Positions 33,171 through 45,600 of a DNA stretch of 64,000 nt are shown here, one piece after another. Within the stretch, counting starts at the first letter, position 1; every line of letters begins with the position of its first letter. The DNA is from Voacanga thouarsii. Lineage: Eukaryota > Streptophyta > Magnoliopsida > Gentianales > Apocynaceae. Under the pieces are notes generated by a model. It was not told the DNA's origin and searched no databases. It saw only the letters and a list, made by a program, of their open reading frames with translations. The stretch spans positions 1,054,001 through 1,118,000 of the forward strand of contig JANUWF010001813.1 in assembly GCA_026120185.1 (NCBI GenBank). Reading direction: 5' to 3'. The position numbers were made by a program, and so were the translations under genes.

Positions 33171-34647
33171 ACTTGCTAAACGATTAGGTTGATTTATCTC
33201 GTATTAATCGTATTGTTGAATACATGTATAATATGTATATATGAATTTAACGGTATGTATCAAGCATGTTCTCATAATTATGATTTTAGAATACTTAGCA
33301 TGCAGATCGCTCGAATTAGGTTTAATGTATGCATCTTAGTCGCTCGATCGCACTGCATTAGTTGCGATTGTCCGTAAATTGGTCTCGTTGTAATATGATA
33401 TGGTATCGTAAGCATGCTATCCGTCGTTCTATATTTGCGAATTGCTTTTATTAATAGGACATGATAATATGTTATCTCGTATAAATATGATTAAAAGAAC
33501 GCATATTGTATGTAATATGAATTTTCACTGCGATGGTTATTAAGGGGTCCGAACGTTAATTTGATTAATTTTCGGAAATCGGAAGGCAAAATTTCATTCA
33601 ATGAGAGTAGGAAAAATCGTTTTTCCGTGGGCGCTGCCCCGAGACTCCTCGAGGGGCGCCGCCCTTGACTCCCGCGCCACTGACCGGCCAGCGGGACTTC
33701 AGCGTGGGCGCCGCCCTTGGACTCCGAGGGCGCCGCCCTTGACTCCGACAGTGGGCGTTGCCCCTTGGAACCCCAACTAACTCGTTCGTTGTGTGTTATT
33801 CGTCAATATTTTTTATTGTAGTTGTGGATTATTTTGAATAGTGCATAGCATGGCCCGTTTTATCCCAATGTGATTGGTCTGGTTACATTATGGTTGTTTT
33901 AGGTTGTAATTTTTAAATACGGCTCGCGTGTCGTTTTTCATTGTTGTAAAATTGTACCGCTTTCCTAGAACAGAATTATTTTTATTTTACTATCCAATGT
34001 AAAAGAAGACGGCAACTGACATTTACAACCAAGGAGGAGTATGCTCAAGGCATTAGAGAATGCTTAAGGAGTTCATATACCTAGATTGACCACCTTGATC
34101 TTCACTTTGCTCGTGATGATCAACATAGGTTATGGGCCATGCTATGTCACTTTTATTTATGTCTTGCATGCATATTTGATATGTTTATTTCCTGGTTACT
34201 ACAATTCAATCAAATTTTTTTAAGAAAAAAAATTTAAGTGTTAAATGCCTTCCAAAATCAAACACTTGTTATTACTTAGATCATCATATGGTCATTCCCG
34301 CCAAAGTAGGATGCTTTTGATTATCTCGAGTGAGATAAGATGGAAAATAGTTTTCCATATGTTTGATATGGTTTGACTTAACCGGGCTATCAAAATGGTT
34401 TTGGGCCTAGGGCATTTTATGAGATATTTTTAGCCGGGACATTTGATGTCTATCTCATTTAAAATTAGAATTTTTATTTAATTATAAGATTAAAGCCAAA
34501 GCTTACTTATGATTAAAACAAAATATTTTTCCCCACTACGAAACATCAAAATGTTGAAGTTTCAAAAAGTTTAAATGCTTTTAGTGGGAGTTTTTCGTTA
34601 GAGTCTCAAAAAAAATTAATTACTTTGCATATTTTTGTATGTAGATA
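33171..34647 (+). other. Copia C leader with GC-rich repeat block
   Basis: About 1.5 kb of untranslated leader. The block at about 33,622-33,775 is very G+C-rich against A+T-rich surroundings. It repeats gggcgccgcccttg-like words about four times (gggcgctgccccgag, ggggcgccgcccttgac, gggcgccgcccttgg, gggcgttgcccctt), which are nearly self-complementary. I see no coding frame of note. Confidence 0.75.
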
Positions 34648-35500
34648 ATGGCAACAAACAGTTGGAATAATTCATTGCGATCTGTGCTTGAGAAAGACAA
34701 GCTTAGTGGGACTAACTTTCTTGATTGGGCACGAAACTTAAGAATTGTTCTTAAGCAAGAAAAAAGGCTCTATGTTCTTGAAAATCCTATTCCCCCTACT
34801 CCAAGCAAATAACGCCTCAAAAGCTGAAAAAGATGCTTATAGTAAGCACAAAGATGACTCCAACGATGTTACTTGCCTCATGCTAGCAACCATGAACTCG
34901 AACTTCAAAAACAAGCTTGAAGAAGCAGAGGCATATGACATGATTGTGCATCTCAAGGAAATGTTCCAAGAGCAAGCACGACAAGAGAGATTTGAAACTC
35001 ACAAGGCGTTAAATGCATGTAAGATGGTTTCTGGCACCTCGGTAAGTGCTCATGTCCTTAAAATGAAGGGCTATCTAGATCATCTTGATAAGCTTGGTGC
35101 TCCTGTTAATCATGACATGGCCACGGATTTGATCTCGGGCTCTTTACCCGCCGAGTATGACCAGCTTGTCATGAATTTTAACATGCATAATATGGAGAAA
35201 TCCATTACCGAATTGCATGGGATGCTAAAACAAGCTGAATTGAACATTAAGAAGAATACTCCTAGTGTTCTAATGGTTCAAAAAGGGAAAGGCAAAAAGA
35301 ACAACCAAAAGGGCAAGGTCATGGCTAGTAAGGGTAAGGACAAGGCAAAGTCCAAGTTCAAGCCCAAACCTAAGGCCAAAACACCAAAGGAGGGAGCTTG
35401 CCACCATTGTGGAGAACAAGGACATTGGTTAAGAAATTGCAAGCTCTATTTGGAAGCAAAGAAAAGAAGGCAGCGTGAGACCGCCGCTTCGGTATTTATG
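34648..35500 (+). pseudogene. gag: Copia C gag
   Basis: I chose the ATG opening MATNSWNNSLRSVLEKDKL because it begins the copia gag N-terminus (then LSGTNFLDWARNLRIVLKQE). That frame ends at a stop at 34,810, and the protein continues in another frame (NASKAEKDAYSKHKDDSND onward), so a small indel lies near 34,805. Capsid landmarks are LEEAEAYDMIVHLKEMFQEQ and SLPAEYDQLVMNFN. A lysine-rich linker precedes the intact zinc knuckle CHHCGEQGHWLRNC at 35,399-35,440. The protein packages element RNA into particles. With the one shift it would be truncated. Confidence 0.88.
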
Positions 35501-36600
35501 TTATTGAAATTAATTTATCTACTTCTCGATTCATGGGTATTGGATACCGGTTGTGGATCTCACATTTGTGTAAATGTGCAGTGGTCTAAAAAGGAGTAGA
35601 GCCTTGGCAAAAGGCGAGGTGGACCTACGAGTTGCGAATGGAGCAAAAGTTGCCGCAGTAGGCCGTAGGAACTTTTGAATTAATTTTGCCCAAATGGGCT
35701 TGTTTTAGAACCGAACAATTGTTTTTATGTTCCCGCTATGAGTAGGAATATTATTTCAGCTTTCTTGTTTGGATTTAGAAGGTTTTGAATTTGTTATTAG
35801 GAATAACATTTGCTCCATTAATAAAAACGGCATTTTTTATGGAGATGCTTCATTATCGAATGGGCTTTATATTCTAAATCTTCGTGGATCTTCGTACATG
35901 TCTATCTATAATATAAATACTAAGAGATTGAAATCCAATGATTTAAATCGACTTACTTCGGCATTGTCGTTTGGGCCATATAAATGAGAAACGCATAACA
36001 AAGCTTCATAATGATGGGCTTCTAAAATCGTTTGATTTAGAATCTTACGTAACATGTGATTCTTGTTTATTAGGCAAAATGACTAAAGCGCCTTTCAAAG
36101 GACAAAATGAAAGGGCAACCGATTTATTGGGCCTAATACATACCGATGTATGTGGACCAATGAATTCACTCGCTAGAGGAGGATTTCAAGCATTTCATTA
36201 CATTTACGTATGATTTCAAGCAGATATGGATACCCGTATCCGATGAAACACAAATCTGAATCGTTCCGTAAATTCAAAGAATTTCAAAATGAAGTACAAA
36301 ATCAACTTGGCAAAAGTATCAAAACACTTCGATCGGATCGAGGTGGTGAATACTTAAGCCACGAGTTTGACGAGCATCTTAAAAATTGTGGAATTATTTC
36401 CCAATTAACTCCACCAGGAACACCTCAATGGAATGGTGTATCCGAACGGAGAAATCGGACTTTATTAGATATGGTTCGATCAATGATGAGTCAAACCGAT
36501 CTTCCAATCTCCTTTTGGGGTTATGCCCTGGAGACTCGCCGCATTCATACTAAATCGAGTTCCATCTAAATCGGTTCGTAAAACGCCATATGAGATATGG
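35501..36600 (+). pseudogene. pol: Copia C protease and integrase
   Basis: Protease: WVLDTGCGSHICVNVQ near 35,526-35,573. GAG-pre-integrase: ICSINKNGIFYGDASLSNGL, then LGHINEKRITKLHNDGL and CDSCLLGKMTKAPFKGQ. Integrase core: LIHTDVCGPMNSLARGGFQ at about 36,130, a shifted stretch near 36,190-36,215 where TDDFSRYGY is expected, KFKEFQNEVQNQLGKSIKTL, RSDRGGEYLSHEF and ERRNRTLLDMVRSMMSQ. Small shifts lie near 35,585, 35,980, 36,205 and 36,545. The integrase would join the DNA copy to the host genome in the nucleus. Confidence 0.87.
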
Positions 36601-38671
36601 ACTCGGGAGACAACCTAGTTTGTTATTTCTCAAGATTTGGGGTTGTGAAGTTTATGTAAAGCGTTTATTATCTCGATAAACTTGCACCTAAATCTGATAA
36701 ATGCATATTTGTGGGGTATCCTAAAGAAACTAAAGGATATCAATTTTATCTCCCAAAAGAAAATAGAGTAATTGTTGCTCGAAATGGATTCTTTCTTGAA
36801 AAGGAATTTATTTCCAAAAGAATCAAGTGGGAGTAAAATACATCTTGATGAGATTCAAGGACCACAGCTTAGTGCCTCGAACCTCATCAAGATGAGATTC
36901 AAGAGCCACAATTAGTGCCTCGAACCAAATAATGAATCTCGATTAGATGGCTCACAAGTCCAAGATGAGCCTACATCTATAGAACAAGGACCTCGAAGAT
37001 CCGATAGGGTTCGTCAACAACCCGAGAGATATGGATTTCTCATCACCGACGATCACAATGTGGAGCTTATGGTTAATGATGAGCCCACTTCCTATCAAGA
37101 AGCCATTAAGAGTTCTCGACTCTAGAAAATGGTTAGAGGCTATGAAGTCCGAGATGCAATCCATGTATGATAACCAAGTTTGGACTTTGGTTAACCCACC
37201 TAAAGGTTCAAAAACCATTGGTGTAAGTGGGTTTTCAAAAAGAAAACAGACATGGAGGGAAATGTGCATACTTACAAAGCACGACCGGTAGCAAAAGGTT
37301 ATAGACAAACTCATGGTATAGACTATGATGAAACCTTTTCACCAGCTTGTAATGCTTAAATCTATCGAATTCTTCTTGCCATAGCAAGCATATTATGACT
37401 ATGAAATTTGGCAAATGGATGTCAAAACCGCGTTTCTTAATGGAAACTTACTCGAAGATGTGTACATGACACAACCCGAGGGTTTTGATGATCCTTTGAA
37501 TTCTAATAAAGTGTGCAAGCTTCAAAGATCCATTTATGGATTGAAGCAAGCATCTAGAAGTCTGGAATCTTCGTTTTGATGAAGCAATTAAAGAATTTAA
37601 CTTTATCAAAAATGAAGATGAGCCTTGTGTCTATAAGAAAACAAGTGGGAATGCAATAGTCTTTTTGGTACTTTATGTTGATGATATCTTACTCATTGGA
37701 AACGACATCCCAACTCTACAAAGTGTAAAGACATGGTTGGGAAATTGTTTCTCAATGAAAGACTTAGGTGAAGCCGCCTATATTCTAGGTATAAGGATCT
37801 ATAGAGATAGATCTAGAAAGCTAATTGGCCTAAGTCAAAGTGCATACATTGACAAGGTACTCGAAAAGGTTCAAGATGCAAGACTCTAAGAGAGGATTCT
37901 TGCCAATGTCACATGGCATTAAGCTCAAGAAAACTCAAAGTCCTTCTACGAAGGATGAAGAAGAGCGCATGAACAAGATACCATACGCTTCCGCTATAGG
38001 GTCTATCATGTATGCCATGTTATGTACTCGACCCGATGTATCATATGCATTGAGCATGACAAGCAGTGTTCCAACCAAATCTCGGAGAGGCACACTCGGA
38101 TCGTCGTTAAGAACATACTAAAGTACTTAAGAAGAACTAAAGATATGTTCTTAGTTTATGGAGGACAAGAAGGCGAGCTAGTTGTAAATGGTTACACCGA
38201 TGCTAGTTTTCGATCCGACATAGATGATTATAGATCGCAATCAGTGTTTTCTATTTTGTTTGAATGGAGGTGCCGTAAGTCGGAAAAGTTCAAAGCAAGA
38301 CACCGTGGCCGATTCTACTACGTAAGCCGAGTATGTAGTCGCCTCACCGCAGCCTAAAGAAGCAGCTTTGGATTAAAAAGTTCATTACGTAACTAGATGT
38401 AGTTCCTAGTATTGTGAACCCAGTGGATCTCTATTGTGACAACAATGGAGCCATTGCACAAGCTAAGGAACCAAGATCACATCAGCGATCCAAACATATA
38501 CTTAGACGTTTTCATCTCATTCGAGAAATTGTTGATAGAGGAGATGTCAATGTATGCAAGGTGCCAACCGATGACAATGTTGCAGATCCATCGACAAAGC
38601 CTCTCCCATCGTCTAAACATGATAGTCATACCGTAACAATGGGATTACGGCTTATACCAAATTGGTCTTAG
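36601..38671 (+). pseudogene. pol: Copia C reverse transcriptase and RNase H
   Basis: Reverse transcriptase from about 37,100: [67 protein letters not shown] and FLVLYVDDILLIGNDIPTLQ with YVDD intact at 37,674-37,685, then DLGEAAYILGIRIYRDRS. RNase H from about 38,190: GYTDASFRSD, then the shifted SKQDTVADS-type region, and PVDLYCDNNGAIAQAKEP to DPSTKPLP at 38,620. Single-base shifts occur near 37,355, 37,560, 37,885, 38,075, 38,250 and 38,330. Stop codons of the C-to-T type seen in Copia A are rare here, consistent with a young copy. Confidence 0.87.
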
Positions 38672-38673
38672 TG

Positions 38674-38686
38674 CAAGTGGGAGACT
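38674..38686 (+). other. Copia C polypurine tract
   Basis: caagtgggagact immediately before the 3' LTR; its purine core is AAGTGGGAGA. Confidence 0.8.
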
Positions 38687-40142
38687 CGTTGGGGATATGC
38701 CCTAGAGTCAATTTGTACTTATACAATTGTCATTATGTTTTATATAATAATATGAGGCTTTCCTTTCCATGAATAGTGAATTTTGTTTTGTTGGTCATCA
38801 AGTACGTGACTTGATAGTAAAACCCTACAATGAATACAATGACTATTCTAAAATCTGTCTCTCGATCGATTATTATTATTGGAATAATAATAAATTAAGA
38901 TTAGTATGTTTGTGACTTGATGGCTATGTTTTACCGGCCATGGATATTTGTGATATCGAGTCAAGACATAAATAAATGTTAGAGAACATTGTATTGGACA
39001 TGACCCACTCGTGAGAGTACTTCATGGAATATGTCATAAGTACTTTCTAGCCATAATAATATTGAAAGTCCTTCGACCTAAATTCATCATAGTTTCTTAC
39101 TTGATAAATTCTATATTTTGACATTGTCTAAAGTTGTCTTTAACTAGATAATAAATTAGACTACCGTTGGATATAAAATAAATCAAGGAGAGGAATATGA
39201 TTGATTGTGAAGGAATTTGTCCCTCTCAATTATGGGAGAGATATCCATGGGCCCCTTGATAAGTTAGACTCGTTAAAAATGCATGGCCGTGCTCAAATAT
39301 ATCAATCTAAGATATTGATATCATTTGTTTGAACAATCTACTATGAAATCAAGAAATAATTGATTAAGCTTAATAAGGATGACATGCTCCGTGCCTTATG
39401 CTTAATCTGGATATCGTGTGACAAAGGGACTAAATATAAAATTATGGTTTGGTTCAAAGAGATCACCGATCTTCATTTAACCTGGATAGTTATAATGTTT
39501 TGCTAGAAACCGCTTATAACTTGTGGGCCATTTAAATACGATTTAGGCACGCTGCCAGTGTTAAATGAACCTATAGGGTCACACAATAAGCGAACTTGTT
39601 AGGTTATTTTTCTCGTGACCAGGTTCGATGAATCTGGATGATATCCAGATTATAAGAATCTGACTCGGTAAAATAATTAGTTAAATTACCGAGATAATGG
39701 CAGAATCTTATCATATCAGTTTTAATTTAATTTGAATTTAAATTAGAATATGATAAGATATGATTAGGGTTGGACTCTAAGAGGTTCGAGGGTTTTTTAA
39801 GAAAACCCTAGCCGTCTTTCGATAGTCCAATTCGGTTGAGAACATTCGTGCCATTCTCTACCAGAGAAAGAAAAAAAGAAAAAAAACCTCTCAAACCCTA
39901 GGCGCTAGCACTCCCCGGGTATCGAGTGAGTTCGCGGTGTGTATCCGTAGAGGACGTTCGCATACTGCAGCGTCTGGTGATTGTTCGGGTCGAACGTACA
40001 ACAGCGCAACCAGAATCGAAGGATTTCGATTACAGCAACCAGAGGTAACTCTTAATCGTTTACATCTTCTTAATCGTTTACTTGGGTCCTCGGGAGGGAT
40101 TCGTAGATGTTTTCCGCGTTTAGGAGTCCACGAATCCCAACA
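38687..40142 (+). repeat. Copia C 3' LTR
   Basis: 1,456 bases ending ATCCCAACA, followed by the ATTAC duplication. The first base is C where the 5' LTR has T (CGTTGGGG). The rest matches the 5' LTR closely. Confidence 0.95.
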
Positions 40143-40147
40143 ATTAC
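40143..40147 (+). repeat. target-site duplication of Copia C, right copy (ATTAC)
   Basis: Exact copy of 31,693-31,697. Confidence 0.95.
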
Positions 40148-42606
40148 TATGTTCGGATTCAGGAAGAAAATGTACCAAAAACTACATTTAACACACGATA
40201 TAGACCTTTTGAGTTTGTAATGATGCCATTTGGTGTTACTAACACCCCTGTTGTCTTCATGGATATGATGCACCGAACGTTTCAACCTTACTTAGATAGT
40301 TTGTGGTTTTATCCATAGATGATATTCTGGTGTACTCCAAAGATCCCCAAGAGCATGAATAACATCTTCAGAAAATATTGGGAAAGATAAGGGAGATCAA
40401 ACTATATGCAAAATTCAGAAAGCTTGAGTTTTGGCTATAAGAAGTAGCACTCTTGGGACATGTGATATCCCAAAAATAGGATTACAATAGATCATCATCC
40501 TGCGAAAGTTGAAGCGGTGGTGAATTGAAAACGTCTTGAGACTCCAACTGAAATACGAAATTTTTTTGGATTAGCAGGATATTATTGGAGATTTATTAAG
40601 GGATTTTCTAAGATAGCTTCACCTTCGACGCGACTCACCTAAAAGAAAGTTCTTTATGTTTGGACCGAGAAGTGTGAGAGAAATTCCTAGGAGCTGAAGA
40701 AAAGGTTAAGTCTTGCTCTTGTTTTGGTATTACTGATGATGAAAAAACCTTATGAAGTGTATATGGATGCATTGAAGGAAGGATTAGGAGGAGTATTGAT
40801 GCAGGAGAAAAGGGTGATAGCTTATATCTCTAGAAAATTGAAACCCCATGAGGAAAGTTACCCTACGCATGATTGGAGTTAGCCGCTATTATATCTGCTC
40901 TTAAGACATAGAGACATTATTTGTACGGGGCTGAGTCTAAAGTCTTCACCAACCACAAAAGCTTGAAGTATGTTTTACCCAAAAGGATTTGAACATAAGA
41001 CAATATTGGTGGTTGGAATTTTTGAAAGAATTTCGGTGTCCAATTAAGTATCATCTGGGAAAAGCAAATACAATAGAAGATACCCTTAGTAGGGAAAGAA
41101 ATTTATCAACCCTTCGAATATTACGAATTCCAGAACTGGAAGCATTTGCAGTAGATGGAAGAATGAGGTTGAGTAATATTTCTATTCAACCTGCTTTCTT
41201 ACAACAATTGAAGGAAGAACAAGATAAGGATGAAGAATTGCAAAGGTTAGGGCAAAAGGAGGCAAATAAAGGAGGAGATGAGTTTCGAGGGGACAATGAT
41301 GGAATTATCTATTACCGTGATCGGTATTGTATCCCGGAACAGTCAACGATGAGGTAAGATATTTTAATAGAAGCACATCAGAGTAAGTATACCATCCATC
41401 CAGGAACCATAAAGATGTATCAGGACTTAAAACAGCATTATGGATGGATTGGTATGAAAAAGGATATTTCAAACTTTGTAGCTCGATGCTTAATTTGTCA
41501 GCAAGTGAAAACTGATTAGTAATGTCCTGGAGGGTGGTTACTACAGCCATTACCAACTTCATCATGGAAATGGGCTCAAATTACTATAGACTTCATTACG
41601 AGATTATCCGTGGCAGTAGGACAGCGAAATACTATATAGGTGATAGTGGATAGACTAACTCAGTCTACTTATTTCATCCCCATTAACTAGCGAAAATCCA
41701 TAGAGAAGTTAAGTGAATCTATATGGAGGAAGTAATCAGACTACATGAGTATCCTCTAAGAGTGTGTCAGGACGAGGTCCTAGACTTACCTTGGAGCTAA
41801 ACTAAACTGCAATAGAGGTATGGGACCTCAATAAGTTTAGCACAGTAGCGCACCAATGGAAGGATGGATAGATAGAACGAGTGAATAGAATTTTAGAAGT
41901 TATATTGAGGACCTGTGCTTTAGATTTTGGGACTAAATGGATTGATAATTTAGCATATACAGAATTTGCATACACCAATAGTTATCAATCAACAATTGGA
42001 ACGGCCCCATTTGAAGCTTTATATGAAAGAAAATGAAGTCTAGAACGAAGGACAGGTGAATAAGATGTCTTCGATCTTGAAAAGTTCAACAAGCTGTGGA
42101 GATGATCAAAACTAAGTTGGAGGCAGCTCAGAGTAGATAGAAAAGCTATGCAGATAGACATAGGAGAGATTTGGAATTTACAAAAGGAGATTGTGTATTC
42201 TTGAAGTTGACTCTACAACGACAATTAGGAATCAAATGACAAGGGAAGAAATTGGCACTTAGGTACGTAGAACCATTCCCTATTGTCGAGAGGATTAGGA
42301 AGGTGACTTATCGATTAGAGTTACCAAAAGAACTTCAAAGTATTTTCGATGTATTCCATGTTACCCAACTTCAAAAATACATGGCTAATCTCGCACACAT
42401 TTTAAATGAAGAGCCTATTGAGATAACTCCAAACTTGAAATATAAGGAAAACCCTATTAAGATCTCAGAGTATGCCAAAAAAGAATTGCAGAATAAGAAA
42501 ATTCGACTTGTAGAAGTGTTGTGGAATCATCATCCAGTGTAAGATGCAACTTGGGAAACGGAAGCGAAGATGTTGAAAAAGTATCCGGAGTTATTCCAGG
42601 TGTAAA
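40148..42606 (+). pseudogene. pol: chromovirus reverse transcriptase (rest), RNase H, integrase, chromodomain
   Basis: The frame resumes with YVRIQEENVPKTTFNTRY, FEFVMMPFGVTNTPVVFMD and the catalytic box in SIDDILVYSKDPQEHE (about 40,309). RNase H follows: [18 protein letters not shown] and [17 protein letters not shown], then NHKSLKYVLPKR. The integrase zinc region keeps H-H-C-C (EAHQSKYTIHPGTIKMYQD, CLICQQVKTD, about 41,370-41,515). The catalytic core around 41,580-42,000 is badly shifted. FDVFHVTQLQKYM follows at 42,345. The C-terminus (KEKNKKIRLVEVLWNHHPV-like, then ATWETEAKMLKKYPELFQV to 42,603) is a chromodomain, which in this clade steers integration to heterochromatin. Confidence 0.85.
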
Positions 42607-42634
42607 CCAATTTCAGGGACGAAATTTTTTTGTA

Positions 42635-42646
42635 AGGAGGGGAGAA
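42635..42646 (+). other. chromovirus polypurine tract
   Basis: AAGGAGGGGAGAA, immediately upstream of the LTR start TGTAATAACCC. Confidence 0.88.
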
Positions 42647-45600
42647 TGTAATAACCCGTATTTTTATCTTCGATTGGCTACTATTTATAATAGGATGAGA
42701 ATCTGTATCAATGGCCAGAACAAAAGATGATCAATGTAATGAAATGAATATTTTGGTATCATAATATCTTGTCAGGACCTGGATGTAATTATTGAATTTA
42801 TTCTACCCATATCCTAAATCTTCGGAAGACTACTATTATTAATAAAATAAGAATTTGAGGGTACGCTGAGAAGAGAAATTGACCAGTGCGATAAAATGCA
42901 TGCTTTGGTATAAATTATGCTATAGGGTCACCAGGGGCATTTTCGTTATTTTGATCGTACCCGCGACTTTGACCTCAAATTTGATCAAATAGAGGAGGAA
43001 TTGAAAATTTTAAGTATTGTCAATGGATTCAGTAGAATTTTTGAAGTTAAATGGTGGAATATAATAATTTTCCATTTCGGACCCAATTTTAGTCATTTCT
43101 GAAGAAAATAAAAAATCGTTGTTAAAAACGGTGCGTGTGGCATTTTGTGATTGGTAGCCCATGGACATGTGCCAATTTAAGAGAGGTTGCATGAAGGATT
43201 CATGCAAGATGCAAGGAATTAAAGAATTACAAAATAAATAAAGAATGATGTTTATTTTTGTGATTGAAACACATCATTTGTGGGGCTAATTACTTAAGGT
43301 CTTGTGCAATGTAATTGGCCAATATTTTGACCATGAAGAAGTGGTTGAGTGGCTGAAAAATAGCCAAAAAATCTGCAGCCATAAGAGAGAAAAGAAGAGG
43401 AAATTTTGAGGAAGAAAAATAAATGAAATGGTATGTAATTTTTCAATTGGAACACACCTATATAGTAGCTCCCATACAATTAATTGATTAAAAATTCTCT
43501 TGGCCAAAATATGATGAGAAATGGCGGTGGGAAGGCTGTTTCACAGCCTTAATTTTGGCAGCCACAAGGAAGGAAAAAACAAGAGAAAAAGAAATCAAAG
43601 AAAATTAGCAAAAAGAGAGAAAAAAGATAACTAGTATGTGTTCTTGAGAGGTTCTTGGAGCAAATCATACCAAAAAGCTCTAAATATAAGGTAAAACCCT
43701 ACCTTACTTGAATTAAAGTTGTTGTTCGGCAAATGATGATCATTATGATATCAATTTTAACATGAAAACATAATTACCATGTCTTGATTTTGGATCAAAG
43801 TTAGGGTTTGGGTATTTTGTGTATGAACCTTGTATATGCACGTATGTGTGCTGGCTACCTAGGAGGTTTATGGATAATGTTTTGTATTAGGAAGAACTAA
43901 ACATGCATGGTAGTTTGAAGGATTACTTTTGGTTGATTAGATTATGACCAAAGTAGAATGAAAATGGAAATTACTTGATTGAAAAAATGAATTATACTAG
44001 CTTTTGATTAGAAGAAGTGAAATTATGTTGAATAAGCATGAATCTTGTGAGCTATTGGAATCCAAAAATCATAGAATTAAAGATGATTTTGAGAAAAATT
44101 AAATGAATTAATGGTTCCAAGGTGTTAAAGGCTAAAGGAGAACAAAGGAAAGCATGGATAGTGGAATTGAAGTAAAACTACTGAGGCTGTTTTTACCCTG
44201 TAGCATGTCACGGGAAAAAGAACTGTAAAAAGGACTTTTATAGAATTAAACCTAAGAGTCTTATGGTCATTTTTATCATAGAGCCAAATCGGAGTTGTGA
44301 ATTGAAAGTTATGTACAAAACAAAAATCATGTGCCAAATAGTAAAATTCCAGAAAATTAGTCCAAAAATAGCTAAACTTAAGGATGATTAATTGTATGAT
44401 TTTGGATGAAATGAAAGTGAATTATGAAGTGAACCCCTTGTATATGAAGGGAGAAAGGATGTGGAAAAAGGAAAACAAAAGAATTGATCAAACGATGAAA
44501 AAATGACGTGAACGAAAGTTTAACGTTTTCCTTAACCGTCAGCTAAACATTAGTTGGACATCGGCTATTTTTCGGCCAAACACGATTTGATCCAAAAGCG
44601 ATATTTGGTGTAGGTTTATCGGTAAACAGCCAATGGTTCATTGAAAACAATGGAAATGGGAGACGAACGGCCGTGAATGAAAAAAATTAGTTAGGACACG
44701 AGGTGAATCCCTTTGATTTCTAAAACTTTTTAAAAGTTAGTATGCTTCACTTTTCTATGAAATGTTATGTTTTATACAGCTTTGGAAATCCCTAAATATG
44801 TTTAAGGTTTATCTTAGCAATAATTATTTTGCATCACTTTGGGCTCGAATGAACTTCATAATTGGCTTGGAAACCTTAATGGATGATTAAAGCATAAATT
44901 TTGTCCTTTTTGGATTAAATATTTGGAATTTTTAAAAAATGGTAAATTTTGAAATCGGGTATTCATAAATTGACTAGAATGCTCTTATTGGAACATTTTA
45001 TGGAAATGTGTTTGAAAACTTTGAATTTAATCCTCTTTTGGGATTAGAATTCTAGATTTCTTGAAATGAGTTCCTTTTAGAATCAGGTGTTTGAAAAATG
45101 ATCCAAATATCCTTATTAGAATATTTTATGAAAACTTTTGGAATCAGGTATTCTGTAAATGACTGAAATATCCTTATTAGAACACTTGTGAATACTTTTT
45201 AAATCGAGTAAGGGTAAAATGACCCAAATATCCTTGGAAAGTCTTTTGGAATCGGGCATAGGTAAAATGACCCGAATAACCTTGGAATCGGGCATGGGTA
45301 AAATGACCCGAATATCCTTGGAATTGACTTTTGGGTTGTTCACGGGCTAGGCTGGACACCTAGCATTGTTCAACCCCTTGCTACCTCGATGGTGATTGAC
45401 GTCAGGATTGGGACTCCTGGCTTACATGTAGCAAGTAAAAGATTTAGTGTTCTGCGTGCACTTATTTTCCAGCAATGCACGGATTGAGTACTGTAGACCG
45501 CGACTGGAGGCTGCGGTCTCAGTACAATAATATGTGACGTCAAGGCAAAGGCTGCGGGCTTTGCATACAAGCCGACCTTTTGTTGGAGAAGTACCTATGA

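Larger units (their letters stand above)
31698..40142 (+). mobile_element. Copia C: near-complete young Ty1/copia retrotransposon
   Basis: 8,445 bases with two closely matching 1.46-kb LTRs, a perfect ATTAC duplication, primer site, gag, protease, integrase, reverse transcriptase, RNase H and a purine tract. All catalytic motifs I could check are present (CHHCGEQGHWLRNC, DTG protease, RSDRGGEY, YVDD). The coding sequence is broken only by a handful of one- or two-base shifts, so it is by far the best preserved coding element here. It landed in the chromovirus reverse transcriptase in the same orientation. Confidence 0.95.

Noticed and set aside
39891..40285. Several 70-95-codon frames across the Copia C 3' LTR end
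   Set aside because: They cross the LTR border and duplication into the chromovirus, have no conserved domain, and have no counterpart in the 5' LTR.
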